Part shown: one piece after another, positions 54,506 to 63,975 of the stretch
Layout: every line of letters begins with the position of its first letter
Numbering within the stretch: the first letter of the stretch is position 1
Source of the DNA: Euryarchaeota archaeon UBA58
GTDB taxonomy: Archaea; Thermoplasmatota; Poseidoniia; Poseidoniales; Thalassarchaeaceae
Length of the DNA: 64,000 bases
Reading direction: 5' to 3'
Assembly: GCA_002498525.1 (NCBI GenBank)
Contig: DAHR01000019.1
Span: forward strand, 1-64,000
Translations under genes and position numbers: made by a program
Notes under the pieces: generated by a model
What the model was told of the DNA's origin: nothing
Database searches by the model: none
What the model saw: the letters and a program-made list of their open reading frames with translations, nothing else

Positions 54506-56506
54506 TCATGATGATTCCGAATTCAATGACGATAACAAGTTAGAATCGACGAGGTGTGGTATCGTAACGATTAGATCGGAGTCAATTTCCATACTACGTT
54601 TAATTGACTTAATCGCCCCTATATTTCGCCCCCATGATCGTCTGGCAATGCCGTTGTTGACATCCCAACTGAGCATTGAACGAATTCTGTCCAATGAAGA
54701 TTCTGAACCATCTATGACCATACCGAAACCCCCATTCATCACTTCACCCCAACCGACACCGCCCCCGTTGTGAAGACTTACCCAAGTTGCTCCTCGAAAA
54801 GCGTCACCAACAAAATTTTGCACCGCCATATCTGCAGTGTACATCGAACCATCTCGAATGTCGGCAGTTTCTCGATAGGGACTGTCGGTTCCGGAGACAT
54901 CGTGGTGGTCTCGACCAAGAATGATAGGCGCGGTGATCTTACCGCTGGCTATTGCTTCGTTGAAACCTTCAGCGATACTTTGTCTACCAATTGCATCAGC
55001 ATAGAGAATTCTAGCCTGACTACCAACCACGAGATCGTGTCGTTCTGCCTCTTCGATCCATTGGATGTTATCGAGAATCTGTCCTTGAATGTCGGGTTCA
55101 GCATTGTGTAATTGTTCACGAAGAACTGATGCAGCGATTGCATCGCTCAGGACTAGGTCCTTGTGAGAACCCGAAGAACATACCCACCTGAATGGCCCAA
55201 ATCCATGATCGAAACATATTGGCCCCATTATGTCCTCAACATATGAAGGGTAACGGAAACGACCGGTGTTTTCGGGATCCATGATTTCCGCTCCAGCTTT
55301 ACTAGACTCAAGGAGGAATGCATTGCCGTAATCCCAGAAATTCATACCTTTCTTGACAAGATTATTCACTGCTTTGACGTGTTTTCTGAGAGAACTCTGA
55401 ACTTCACTCTTGAATCTTTTTGGGTCAGACTGGAGCAGATGCAAAGCTTGTGAATGCGTATAACCCACGGGAATGTAACCACCTAACAACGGATTATGGA
55501 GACTTGTCTGATCACTACCTAAATCGGGAATGACATCTGATTCGTCCAAAGCTACCAACAAATCAACGATGTTTCCGATATATCCTATAGAAACCGCTTC
55601 TTCCTTTGTTACCGCAGATTCAACGCGGTTGATGACTTCATCGAGGTCTTGATACAATTCTGACAACCAGCCCTGTTCGTATCGTTTGTGTGCTGCTAGA
55701 GGGTTGGTTTCAGCAATGACTGCAACTGCTCCGGTGATGACAGCAGCCTTGGCTTGCGCACCGGACATACCTCCTAATCCTGAAGTCACATAGAGGATAC
55801 CTGACAAGTTATCTTCGTTAGATAAAGAGAGATACTTTCTTGCTGCATTCAACAATGTAATGGTGGTACCGTGGACGATACCCTGGGGTCCGATGTACAT
55901 GAAAGACCCAGCCGTCATCTGGCCATACTGAGACACGCCTAGAGCATTGAATTTCTCATAATCCTCTTGCGATGAGTGGTTTGGAATGACAATACCATTG
56001 GTGATTACGACCCTCGGAGATTGAGAATTCGAAGGAAACAGACCCAGAGGATGGCCAGAATACAAGACAAGTGTCTGTTGGTCATTCATTTGAGAAAGGT
56101 AGGACATGGTCAATAGGTATTGAGCCCAATTCTGGAAGACTGATCCATTCCCGCCATATGTGATCAGTTCATGCGGGAATTGGGCGATGTCCGGATCAAG
56201 ATTATTTTGAATCATCAACATGATTCCCGCAGCCTGCAGAGATTGTGCAGGGTATGCTTCAATCGGCCTGGCATACATCGCATATTCTGGACGAAAACGA
56301 CGCATTGTGATATGACCCTCAGAGCGTAATTCTTCCATGAATTCCGGACCTAGAATAGGGTGCCATTCAGATTTGAAATATCTGAGAGCGTTCTCTACCG
56401 CTAGTGTTTCTTCCTGGGTATTCAGAACATGCGGACGTTTAGGAGCGTGATCGACGTTAGGGTCCTTGTGACTCAGAGTTGGTAATTCAGAAGGAATGCC
56501 CATCAT
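54506..56506 (-). CDS. hutU: Urocanate hydratase (HutU)
   Basis: Second step: urocanate to imidazolonepropionate, using tightly bound NAD. Seen: ITYGGNGSVFQNWAQY, YSGHPLGLFPS, YVTSGLGGMSGAQ, GYIGNIVDLL and WVSLHNGGGVGWGEV. At 666 residues it is longer than the roughly 555-residue bacterial form. Its N-terminus (HAPKRPHVLNTQE, ALRYF) resembles the long urocanases also found in animals. Same strand as hutH, 30 bases apart. Confidence 0.95.
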   Translation of the reverse strand: MMGIPSELPTLSHKDPNVDHAPKRPHVLNTQEETLAVENALRYFKSEWHPILGPEFMEELRSEGHITMRRFRPEYAMYARPIEAYPAQSLQAAGIMLMIQNNLDPDIAQFPHELITYGGNGSVFQNWAQYLLTMSYLSQMNDQQTLVLYSGHPLGLFPSNSQSPRVVITNGIVIPNHSSQEDYEKFNALGVSQYGQMTAGSFMYIGPQGIVHGTTITLLNAARKYLSLSNEDNLSGILYVTSGLGGMSGAQAKAAVITGAVAVIAETNPLAAHKRYEQGWLSELYQDLDEVINRVESAVTKEEAVSIGYIGNIVDLLVALDESDVIPDLGSDQTSLHNPLLGGYIPVGYTHSQALHLLQSDPKRFKSEVQSSLRKHVKAVNNLVKKGMNFWDYGNAFLLESSKAGAEIMDPENTGRFRYPSYVEDIMGPICFDHGFGPFRWVCSSGSHKDLVLSDAIAASVLREQLHNAEPDIQGQILDNIQWIEEAERHDLVVGSQARILYADAIGRQSIAEGFNEAIASGKITAPIILGRDHHDVSGTDSPYRETADIRDGSMYTADMAVQNFVGDAFRGATWVSLHNGGGVGWGEVMNGGFGMVIDGSESSLDRIRSMLSWDVNNGIARRSWGRNIGAIKSIKRSMEIDSDLIVTIPHLVDSNLLSSLNSESS

Positions 56507-56540
56507 AATCTGTTCTGAGAAAGTTGAGTTGTCGATTATA

Positions 56541-57176
56541 TCACATCCTATTGGAAACTACACTCGCGAGTCGGTCTGCAAGTCCGTCAGCCTCTGCACA
56601 CATGTTCTGTGTGTTAATCTGGAATTCAGTAGCTCGATTCCCTATGCTCCCTAGGTTGATTTGTACGTTCAATGCTCCGATTCTGATAGCTGAATGAGCC
56701 ATGATGGAGGCTGCCCCGAGGTCGGTGATTGCATTCGAGTTACAAGTATCTGCAAGAAGAGGTAATAGACGCATGAAATCCAATGCCTCTGATATGATTC
56801 TGAACGGTGATTCGGTAGCTCCCAAATTGGCTAGATGTATCGATTGTCTTCTGAATTCAATCTCAGATGATGTGCTCTTCGGTAATCGGTAAGATTCCAT
56901 TACTCTGTCAAATGCTTCACAATCCAACCTTGCTAATTCCAACGTTAATTCGAGTTGGCCGTCGGTCTTCTCGAGTAAGGTATTAGCTGCTTGGTGGCCC
57001 GTAAGCCATTTCTCCTTCCCTTCTGTCAACCGTGCAACCATTCGGGCCAGAGAGATAGCATGAGCTAATGATAATGCAGCGACTGCTCCTCCACCAGGAG
57101 TAGGAGTAGACGATGATATTGACTGCAATATCTTCAGATACCCATCATTCATGTGTTCACCCAAGTTTCCGCTCAA
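56541..57176 (-). CDS. fchA: Formiminotetrahydrofolate cyclodeaminase
   Basis: Converts 5-formimino-tetrahydrofolate to methenyl-tetrahydrofolate and ammonia. STPTPGGGAVAALSLAHAISLARMV is split here as STPTPGGGAVAALS followed by a helix, the family signature; helical throughout. 211 residues, equivalent to the C-terminal half of vertebrate FTCD. Its start overlaps the ftcD end by 20 bases. Confidence 0.92.
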   Translation of the reverse strand: MSGNLGEHMNDGYLKILQSISSSTPTPGGGAVAALSLAHAISLARMVARLTEGKEKWLTGHQAANTLLEKTDGQLELTLELARLDCEAFDRVMESYRLPKSTSSEIEFRRQSIHLANLGATESPFRIISEALDFMRLLPLLADTCNSNAITDLGAASIMAHSAIRIGALNVQINLGSIGNRATEFQINTQNMCAEADGLADRLASVVSNRM

Positions 57177-58194
57177 TAGCCCATTCGATTATACGACCCT
57201 CTGGGTTGAATTCATCCAAGGTATCCAGACCAAGACCCATAATAGCGGCCTGAACCAGGTCGTCGTCGTCAGCGTCTTCATCGTCCGTGTACCAAGCCCC
57301 TGAATCTAGAATCGCCTGAAGAGGTACCAAGCCGACTAATTCACTTCCTTTCACAGATACCCCATGATCACCACAGATTGACTCTATCAACTCGAACGCG
57401 TGATGCATCGGCGTCATACGGTAATCCTGTAGATTCATCGATACCTGACATATTCCATGATTAGGTAATGGAACTGCCATTCCTTGTACTGAGGATAACA
57501 TACCATTGAATCGCAGTTTCTCCCCTCTTGAATTCGTTATTACTCGTCCACTGGTTCGTATTATCGATCCTGCGGCTTTGGATGCAACCGGTACAGGTTC
57601 ATCCACATTGACATTGTAAGCAATCAAGACTGGCCGAACGCCAATAGATAAAGCCCCGAACCGTTCTTCGGATTCTCCCCAGACCCCAGACCACGAATCG
57701 GGCATTCTCGTGGATTCATCAGTCCATTCGCCCCCTGTCAATCTTGATTTCAGTCCCTCATACTGTCCTTTACGGAGATTAGCAAGAGATGCTCGATCTT
57801 GGTTACTGGCAATCAAACCATATTTGTAGATTGTAATAGAGCCTTTGAAATGGTCAGAGACGATGTTTGAAGCCAGGATACAATCTGCTTCGGTTCCCGA
57901 ACTGATAGGCACGAAGGGGCAAACGTCTACTGCGCCCATTCGTGGGTGATTACCTGTATGTTGGCGCATATCGATATTCAGCGCCGTGGATTCAATCAAT
58001 ATGATAGCTGCTTTTGCCACAGCTAGGTATTCGCCGGCGATTGTGATGACCGTCCGATTGTAGTCAGGATCAGGTTCTGCGCCAAGAACTGCAACGCCTT
58101 CTAGTTCGGAAATCGAGGATACTATGGTATCGACGATGGATAGATCCTGACCCTCACTTATATTGGGAACACATTCAATCCAGCGCGGAGCCAT
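57157..58194 (-). CDS. ftcD: Glutamate formimidoyltransferase (FtcD)
   Basis: Transfers the formimino group from formiminoglutamate to tetrahydrofolate, releasing glutamate. WIECVPNISEGQD at the start, HTGNHPRMGAVDVCPFVPI with the catalytic His, and CQVSMNLQDYRMTPMHHAF are the family blocks. About 345 residues. ATG 58194 gives the conserved start; the frame opens at 58209. First gene of the minus-strand hut transcript, so histidine ends as glutamate plus a folate-bound carbon. Confidence 0.94.
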   Translation of the reverse strand: MAPRWIECVPNISEGQDLSIVDTIVSSISELEGVAVLGAEPDPDYNRTVITIAGEYLAVAKAAIILIESTALNIDMRQHTGNHPRMGAVDVCPFVPISSGTEADCILASNIVSDHFKGSITIYKYGLIASNQDRASLANLRKGQYEGLKSRLTGGEWTDESTRMPDSWSGVWGESEERFGALSIGVRPVLIAYNVNVDEPVPVASKAAGSIIRTSGRVITNSRGEKLRFNGMLSSVQGMAVPLPNHGICQVSMNLQDYRMTPMHHAFELIESICGDHGVSVKGSELVGLVPLQAILDSGAWYTDDEDADDDDLVQAAIMGLGLDTLDEFNPEGRIIEWAIERKLG

Positions 58195-58233
58195 CAGCGT
58201 TTGCCACAATCGGGTTGCTGATGAGCATTATGT

Positions 58234-59466
58234 TCATCCATACAGTGCTTCGGGGACACCATAGAGTGGATCTTTCCTATTCTTGACTATTCTGGAATGG
58301 CCAGCACTGAGATGTTTCAATTCTACTTTGTTGGCTCCGGCTTCAATGGCCGCCATCCCTGATTCTATAATTAGAGCCTTCAATTCGGCGCCAGTGAACC
58401 CTTCAGTCTTCCGAGCGAAACCTGCTAAATCAATTTTCGAATCAAGTGGTACATCTTTAGTCAAAATAGCCAAAATGTGGGTGCGTCCGGCTAAATCAGG
58501 TAGACCCACGTCGATGACACGATCGAATCTTCCTGGCCTCAGTAGAGCTCTATCGAGCAGTTCCGGCCGATTTGTCGCCGCTATGATTTTGACATTCTCT
58601 AAAGAATTGAAGCCATCCATTTCGGCCAGCAATTGCATCAGAGTGCGTTGAACCTCTCTATCACCTGATGTCGAGGAGTCAAGTCGCTTGGATCCGATGG
58701 CATCTATTTCATCGATGAAAATTATTGCAGGCGCCCTCTGACGGGCGAGATCGAACAATTCCCTTACCAATCGACCGCCTTCTCCAATGTATTTCTGTGC
58801 TAATTCTGACCCTACCATTCCAAGAAATGTGGCTGATGTAGAGTTGGCGACGGCTTTCGCCAACATGGTTTTTCCAGTACCTGGCGGGCCAGTCAGAAGA
58901 ACTCCTTTAGGGGGTTCAATACCCATTTTCTTGAAAGCCTCGGGATTTAGAAGTGGTAGTTCGACAGATTGTATCAAATCCTTGATCTGCTGATCAACCC
59001 CTCCGATGTCGGCGTAAGTCACAATGGGTTTTTCGATTACTTCTGATGCAACAACAAGTGGATCCCAAGAATCAACAAGAACATCGATGATTGATAAGGT
59101 GTCTTGGTTCAATGAGACTCGGGCACCGGCTACGAGGAGCTCTGGATCTATCCTCTTGTTGACTGAAACCAAGAATACTGTACCATTCGAACTCCGTACT
59201 ATGACATCATCTCCAGATACATCCTGAATATTGCCTACAACCAACGGTGGTGTTTTCAAATTGCGAATTTCTTCATCTAGACGATTTGCTTTCTTCTTCA
59301 ATTGATTGCATTCGTTCTCCAGAAACAGTTTTTCAGTCAGCATCTGTTGAGCCGTATTATTCAATTCGTTAAATTGTCGTTGTAAAGAGTCCAATGAAAC
59401 CAATGTCGTCGACTTTTTCCCTACCCTACCTTGGTCGGCTGGGCCTTCGGCTTGTGAATCACTCAT
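58234..59466 (-). CDS. pan: Proteasome-activating nucleotidase (PAN)
   Basis: AAA ATPase ring that unfolds substrates for the archaeal 20S proteasome. An N-terminal coiled coil (about 25-70, LQRQFNELNNTAQQMLTEK onward) is followed by an OB domain, then Walker A GPPGTGKTMLAKAVA, Walker B IIFIDEIDAIGSKR, and the second region of homology ATNRPELLDRALLRPGRFD. The C-terminus ends LYG, an HbYX tail for docking on the 20S alpha ring. 410 residues. Divergent from MBF1. Confidence 0.95.
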   Translation of the reverse strand: MSDSQAEGPADQGRVGKKSTTLVSLDSLQRQFNELNNTAQQMLTEKLFLENECNQLKKKANRLDEEIRNLKTPPLVVGNIQDVSGDDVIVRSSNGTVFLVSVNKRIDPELLVAGARVSLNQDTLSIIDVLVDSWDPLVVASEVIEKPIVTYADIGGVDQQIKDLIQSVELPLLNPEAFKKMGIEPPKGVLLTGPPGTGKTMLAKAVANSTSATFLGMVGSELAQKYIGEGGRLVRELFDLARQRAPAIIFIDEIDAIGSKRLDSSTSGDREVQRTLMQLLAEMDGFNSLENVKIIAATNRPELLDRALLRPGRFDRVIDVGLPDLAGRTHILAILTKDVPLDSKIDLAGFARKTEGFTGAELKALIIESGMAAIEAGANKVELKHLSAGHSRIVKNRKDPLYGVPEALYG

Positions 59467-59544
59467 ACAGATTCGCCATAACTCCGATTGATTTCACACT
59501 TGTGGCCCGAAGACATGATGGCAAGGGATGTGTTCGGTGATATG

Positions 59545-60042
59545 ATGGGCACTTGTGAGTTGTGTGGCACCGACAAAGTAGTTGTGAATCGTGCTAAAGC
59601 ATCAGGTGCAGTTGTTGACGTTTGCAGGAGATGTATAGATCGGTTAGGATTGACAACCCTGACTCCGATCAAATCCACCGATTCAAGACAAATTTTTACT
59701 TCAAACAATCCTAAACCGAATCGTCCGGGTCGCGATATCATGGCTAAGAATGAGAAGGAGCTCGCTCTTGATTTCGGTCAGAGAATCCGTTCAGCTCGCG
59801 AGAAACGTGACTGGGACCAACGTGAATTTGCTCGTAGAATGAATGAACGACTGAATAGCGTGCAACGTGTTGAGAATGGCAATCGTCCATCGGACGCCTT
59901 AATCAAAAAAATCGAGAAGGTTTTGAGCATCGAATTATTCATCGATGTACAGGTCAATGAAACACGTCAAGTGACTGGCACTGGATTCAGATCCATGACA
60001 ATAGGCGATCTTTACGACGATCTGTTGTCTCGGAGGGACTGA
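59545..60042 (+). CDS. mbf1: Multiprotein bridging factor 1 (MBF1), archaeal type
   Basis: An N-terminal zinc ribbon (CELCG and, about 20 residues on, CRRC) is joined to a cro/C1-type HTH (FGQRIRSAREKRDWDQREFARRM, LNSVQRVENGNRPSD). 165 residues. Archaeal MBF1 binds ribosomes and is linked to transcription and translation. ATG 59545 follows GGTGAT; the frame opens at 59488. Tsr3 starts one base after its stop. Confidence 0.92.
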   Translation: MGTCELCGTDKVVVNRAKASGAVVDVCRRCIDRLGLTTLTPIKSTDSRQIFTSNNPKPNRPGRDIMAKNEKELALDFGQRIRSAREKRDWDQREFARRMNERLNSVQRVENGNRPSDALIKKIEKVLSIELFIDVQVNETRQVTGTGFRSMTIGDLYDDLLSRRD

Positions 60043-60043
60043 G

Positions 60044-60592
60044 TTGGAAGACATTCCTCTTCACGTAATTCACCTCAGTCAGGATGATCCACAGAAGTGT
60101 ACCTCCAGAAAAATGGCACGGCATGGTTTGACTGAACTACATCACGATATTCGTCATACGCCCAGGAGGGGTATTCTGCTGAATCCACTCAGTGGTCGAA
60201 TTCTAGGTCCTGATGATGCTGGTGAATTCTCAAGGGGTGGATGTTTGGTAGGTCTCGATTGTTCATGGAAACAGTTGGAGGATTCGGTCAAATTTCTTAA
60301 TAACAAAACAAGATTGAAAGGGAGAACACTACCGATTGTTCTCGCCGCTAATCCGGTATCTTGGGGAAAACCCGGGAGATTATCAAATGTTGAGGCTTTC
60401 GCCACCTCATTATTCGTCCTAGGCCATTTCAAGCAAGCCCGACAAGTACTACGCCCATTCAAATTTGGTGAACAATTCTTCACATTGAACAAGGAGCCTC
60501 TGGAAGCATATTCTGGTGCAGAAACCAACCAGCAACTTGCTGATTTACAATGGGAATTCTTCGACAAGCCAGAGGACTCACCGAACGATTGA
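60044..60592 (+). CDS. tsr3: Tsr3 rRNA aminocarboxypropyltransferase
   Basis: Adds the 3-amino-3-carboxypropyl group from SAM to a loop nucleotide of 16S rRNA. GLDCSWKQLED, LPIVLAANPVSWGKPGRLSN, VEAFATSLFVLGH and FKFGEQFFTLN are the Tsr3 (SPOUT-like) signatures. 182 residues. It starts with TTG right after the MBF1 stop, with GGAGGGA as Shine-Dalgarno. It converges on metG with 15 bases overlapping. Confidence 0.92.
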   Translation: MEDIPLHVIHLSQDDPQKCTSRKMARHGLTELHHDIRHTPRRGILLNPLSGRILGPDDAGEFSRGGCLVGLDCSWKQLEDSVKFLNNKTRLKGRTLPIVLAANPVSWGKPGRLSNVEAFATSLFVLGHFKQARQVLRPFKFGEQFFTLNKEPLEAYSGAETNQQLADLQWEFFDKPEDSPND

Positions 60593-62749
60593 CCCCGGTG
60601 CTAGATCGCCGTCAGGTGTCAATAATCTGACATTTCCTTCCGAGTCCTCAGCTGCCAACATCATCCCTTCTGATACAACGCCTCGTAGTTTCCTAGGTTT
60701 GAGATTCGCTACAAAGATGATTGACATCCCAATCAGTTCCTCAATATTATAGAATTTCTTCAATCCCGCGCACACTGTTCTTTTAGAATTCGGACCGTCT
60801 TCTATCTGAACTACATACAACGTATCAGCATCGGGATGGTTCTCTACTGACAGAATTCGACCGATTTTCATCTCCACCTTCAGAAAATCTTCGAAGTCGA
60901 TGTACTTCCCTCCGCCTGCAGCGTCAGGTATTCCCTTGTTATCGCCTTCGGTGTTTGATTCAGCAATGGATTTCTCGTTCATCAGTATTTCATCGAGATC
61001 CAGACGGGAGAATAATGGAGACGGGAGTGAAGGGTTCCATTCAAGTGCTGAATCGAAAGAATTAGCTGTATCCCAGAGGGTCTCGTCTATTCGACCTTGT
61101 TCTCCGAGCATCTGCCAGAGCCGTTTTGCTTGAAATGGCATGAATGGCTGGGTCAGAATCGCTAGAGTTCGACATGCTCTCCAGCAAGCCGCGAGGGCAC
61201 TAAGTGAAGCGTCCCGCTCCTTGGATTCGGGCTTATCGAGATACTTCCAAGGTTCTGCTTTCTGTAGAAACGAATTACCGCTCTGAGCTACATTCATCAC
61301 ACTCCGCAGAGACTCCTTGAATCTCTGTCTCTCCATCGAATCCATTGCGGCTTGGATATTTGCATCTATGGATGAGAAGAAATCTGAGTGTTGATCTGGT
61401 TGATCAAAATGTTTGAGGGGATTTGATCCACCATTTTCCAAACGATGAGTAAGGGTCATCACCCGATGGACAAAATTCCCATAGGTTCCGATGAGTTCGT
61501 TGTTGACTTTTTCGACGAAATCTCGCCATCTAAATTCAGTGTCATGACCCTCGGGCATATTGATGGTGAGATAATATCGAAGTGAATCGGGATCATGATT
61601 TTCAAGAAATGCCGGCAACCAGATTCCATGCTTGCGACTTTTACTGAATTGACCCCCTTGAAGCATCAAGAATTCATTCGCTGCAACATTGTCCTCGAGG
61701 TGTAATTGGTCGGAACCACTTGAATTCAGTCCCATCAGAATCGCTGGCCATATAATAGTATGAAACGGGATATTGTCCTTACCCATGAAGTAAATATGCT
61801 TCAATGAAGATTCACTAGAGTCGATCCACCAGTTCTTCCATGCATCATCACCCATAGAATGGCCAGCTTGAGACGCGAACCGTTCAGACCAGATTCTGGC
61901 ACATGTGTAGTATCCTTGCACCGCTTCGAACCAAACATAGATTCTCTTCGAATCCCAATCGTCCCCGGTATTTGGTAACTTGATTCCCCATTCCATATCC
62001 CTAGTGACAGCTCTAGGACGTAAACCCATATCCAGCCAATTTTTTGTCATTGCCCGGACATTGGGTTTCCAAATCTTTCTCCTTGAATCTGCATGAATTG
62101 AAAGATCATTTTGAAACATATCCAAACGATAGAAATAGTGTTCTGAATCTCTGACTTCTATATTGGAATCTGACTCTATTTTCGATTGTGGCGACAATAG
62201 CTCATTAGCCTCATACGTCCCTCCACACTCATCACATTGATCGCCCCTAGCACCATCTTCACCGCATAAGGGACAAATTCCAACAACATACCTATCGGGA
62301 AGGAATTTGACTGAACCATCATCCCCAACCGCGCAGTATTGTTGCATCATCTTCTTTTCCAGAAGTCCAGATTCAAGTAATTTAATGAATAACTTTCCAA
62401 CTAATTCCTTGTGCCTCGGATCAGTAGTCCGATTGTAGAGTGCGCCGCCAAATTCAACCCCTCTGGAATCTAAATTGTTGTGCCAAGAACAACCAAGATT
62501 CTCCAATGACCGGATATTGCTCTCATGGAACTCATCAACAATCGTTTGAGGATGAACACCCAATTCTTCAGCCGTCACGGTGATTGGGGTGCCGTGTTCA
62601 TCCGAGCCACTACACATCAAAACTGCTCGACCACGGGCCCTTTCGTACTTGTATTGAATATCCGCAGGAAGACAATTTCCTGCAACATGACCTAGGTGCA
62701 AAGGGCCATTGACATAAGGCCAAGCCATGAAAATCGTCACGTATTCCAT
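60578..62749 (-). CDS. metG: Methionyl-tRNA synthetase
   Basis: Class I synthetase. HIGH appears as HLGHVAGN, the zinc-binding cysteines are in GICPLCGEDGARGDQCDECG, and KMSKS appears as QFSKSRKHG. A C-terminal tRNA-binding EMAP-II/Arc1p-like domain follows a linker (FLKVEMKIGRILSVENHPDAD onward). About 723 residues. ATG 62749 follows GGGTGTGAGC and gives the usual MEYVTIFMAWPYVNG start. Confidence 0.96.
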   Translation of the reverse strand: MEYVTIFMAWPYVNGPLHLGHVAGNCLPADIQYKYERARGRAVLMCSGSDEHGTPITVTAEELGVHPQTIVDEFHESNIRSLENLGCSWHNNLDSRGVEFGGALYNRTTDPRHKELVGKLFIKLLESGLLEKKMMQQYCAVGDDGSVKFLPDRYVVGICPLCGEDGARGDQCDECGGTYEANELLSPQSKIESDSNIEVRDSEHYFYRLDMFQNDLSIHADSRRKIWKPNVRAMTKNWLDMGLRPRAVTRDMEWGIKLPNTGDDWDSKRIYVWFEAVQGYYTCARIWSERFASQAGHSMGDDAWKNWWIDSSESSLKHIYFMGKDNIPFHTIIWPAILMGLNSSGSDQLHLEDNVAANEFLMLQGGQFSKSRKHGIWLPAFLENHDPDSLRYYLTINMPEGHDTEFRWRDFVEKVNNELIGTYGNFVHRVMTLTHRLENGGSNPLKHFDQPDQHSDFFSSIDANIQAAMDSMERQRFKESLRSVMNVAQSGNSFLQKAEPWKYLDKPESKERDASLSALAACWRACRTLAILTQPFMPFQAKRLWQMLGEQGRIDETLWDTANSFDSALEWNPSLPSPLFSRLDLDEILMNEKSIAESNTEGDNKGIPDAAGGGKYIDFEDFLKVEMKIGRILSVENHPDADTLYVVQIEDGPNSKRTVCAGLKKFYNIEELIGMSIIFVANLKPRKLRGVVSEGMMLAAEDSEGNVRLLTPDGDLAPGSIVR

Positions 62750-62910
62750 GCTCACACCCAGAATTGGCTCTTCTCCAACAAGGAATCTGTGAGACAGCCA
62801 CGTATTTATGTCTGCGTCGCTTCCACACACTCCGGAGCACGAATAATCGTGAAATTGCCCAGTGCCTTATTCTCAGTGAAGAGAACTGTGGATTCAGAGG
62901 TGAATCGTTC

Positions 62911-63972
62911 TTGAATCCATGGATGCCAATCATAGCATACGCTGCTCTGGCCCTAGTAGTATCGTTCCTCTGCAGTATTCTTGAAGCCGTTCTCCTCTCA
63001 ACGAGTAGAAGTCATATCGTTGCATTAGCAGACACACATCCCGAGATCAGCGCTTCGTGGGTTGGATACAAGAACGACCCTGAACGCCCCCTTACTGCCA
63101 TCCTGACCTTGAACACCGTAGCCCACACTGTCGGCGCATTAGGTGTAGGTACTCAGGTCGAATCACTGAATCCTGGCCAATATGGCGTTGCCATCGCTTC
63201 GGCTATTCTGACACTGGGAATTCTTCTCCTTTCGGAAATTCTTCCAAAGACTCTCGGCACCTTGTATTGGAGGAATATGACTATTTCTTCTTGCCGAATC
63301 TTGGCGATTCTGATTGTTCTTATGATGCCCATCGTGAAACCGATAGAATGGATCCGATCATTTCTTCCTGCAGGCCAGAACGATACCGTCACACGTGATG
63401 AATTGGTCGTACTGGCAGATATCGCAGAAGAGTCCGACATGATTGACGAAGACGAAGAAACCGTCATCAAGAATCTCCTGAGATTGAGAGATATCGAAAT
63501 TCAATCGATAATGACTCCCAGAGTTGTTGTAACCAGTGTCGGAGCAGAGGAAACTGTCGCTGATGTAATGGAACGACTCCCGATAATGGTTCACGGACGG
63601 ATGCCTATGTATGAGCGGGATATCGATAAAATCAGTGGCTTGGTGCTGAGAAATGAAATCCTCACTCGGGCTGCGGCAGATGATTTCGACACAACGATGT
63701 CGGATATCAGTAGAAATGTGCATTATTGTCGACACGATGATTCTGTGGATAACGCACTAGATATTCTGTTGGAAAATAAAATTCAGTTAATTGTGGTCAA
63801 AGATCAATTCGGTGGCACCGTGGGTCTGGTTACGATGGAAGACGTGATCGAGACTTTACTCGGAGTTGAAATCGTTGATGAATCAGACCAAGAGGCCATC
63901 GAAGAAGGCGTGTTGCATGAGGACATGAGAGAACTGGCTAAGATTCGCTACGCTGATGATGAATCAGAGTGA
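62911..63972 (+). CDS. CNNM/DUF21 transmembrane protein with paired CBS domains
   Basis: The N-terminal CNNM domain has about four helices (IAYAALALVVSFLCSILEAVLL, then SEILPKTLGTLYWRN). A cytoplasmic helix region (EESDMIDEDEETVIKNLLRL) and two CBS domains follow (IMTPRVVVTSV, VTMEDVIETLLGVEIVDE). Family members (CNNM/CorC/MpfA) handle Mg2+ or other divalent cations. The extra C-terminal HlyC domain is missing. TTG 62911 lies seven bases after AGGTGA; ATG 62923 is the alternative. Confidence 0.88.
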   Translation: MNPWMPIIAYAALALVVSFLCSILEAVLLSTSRSHIVALADTHPEISASWVGYKNDPERPLTAILTLNTVAHTVGALGVGTQVESLNPGQYGVAIASAILTLGILLLSEILPKTLGTLYWRNMTISSCRILAILIVLMMPIVKPIEWIRSFLPAGQNDTVTRDELVVLADIAEESDMIDEDEETVIKNLLRLRDIEIQSIMTPRVVVTSVGAEETVADVMERLPIMVHGRMPMYERDIDKISGLVLRNEILTRAAADDFDTTMSDISRNVHYCRHDDSVDNALDILLENKIQLIVVKDQFGGTVGLVTMEDVIETLLGVEIVDESDQEAIEEGVLHEDMRELAKIRYADDESE

Positions 63973-63975
63973 GTC

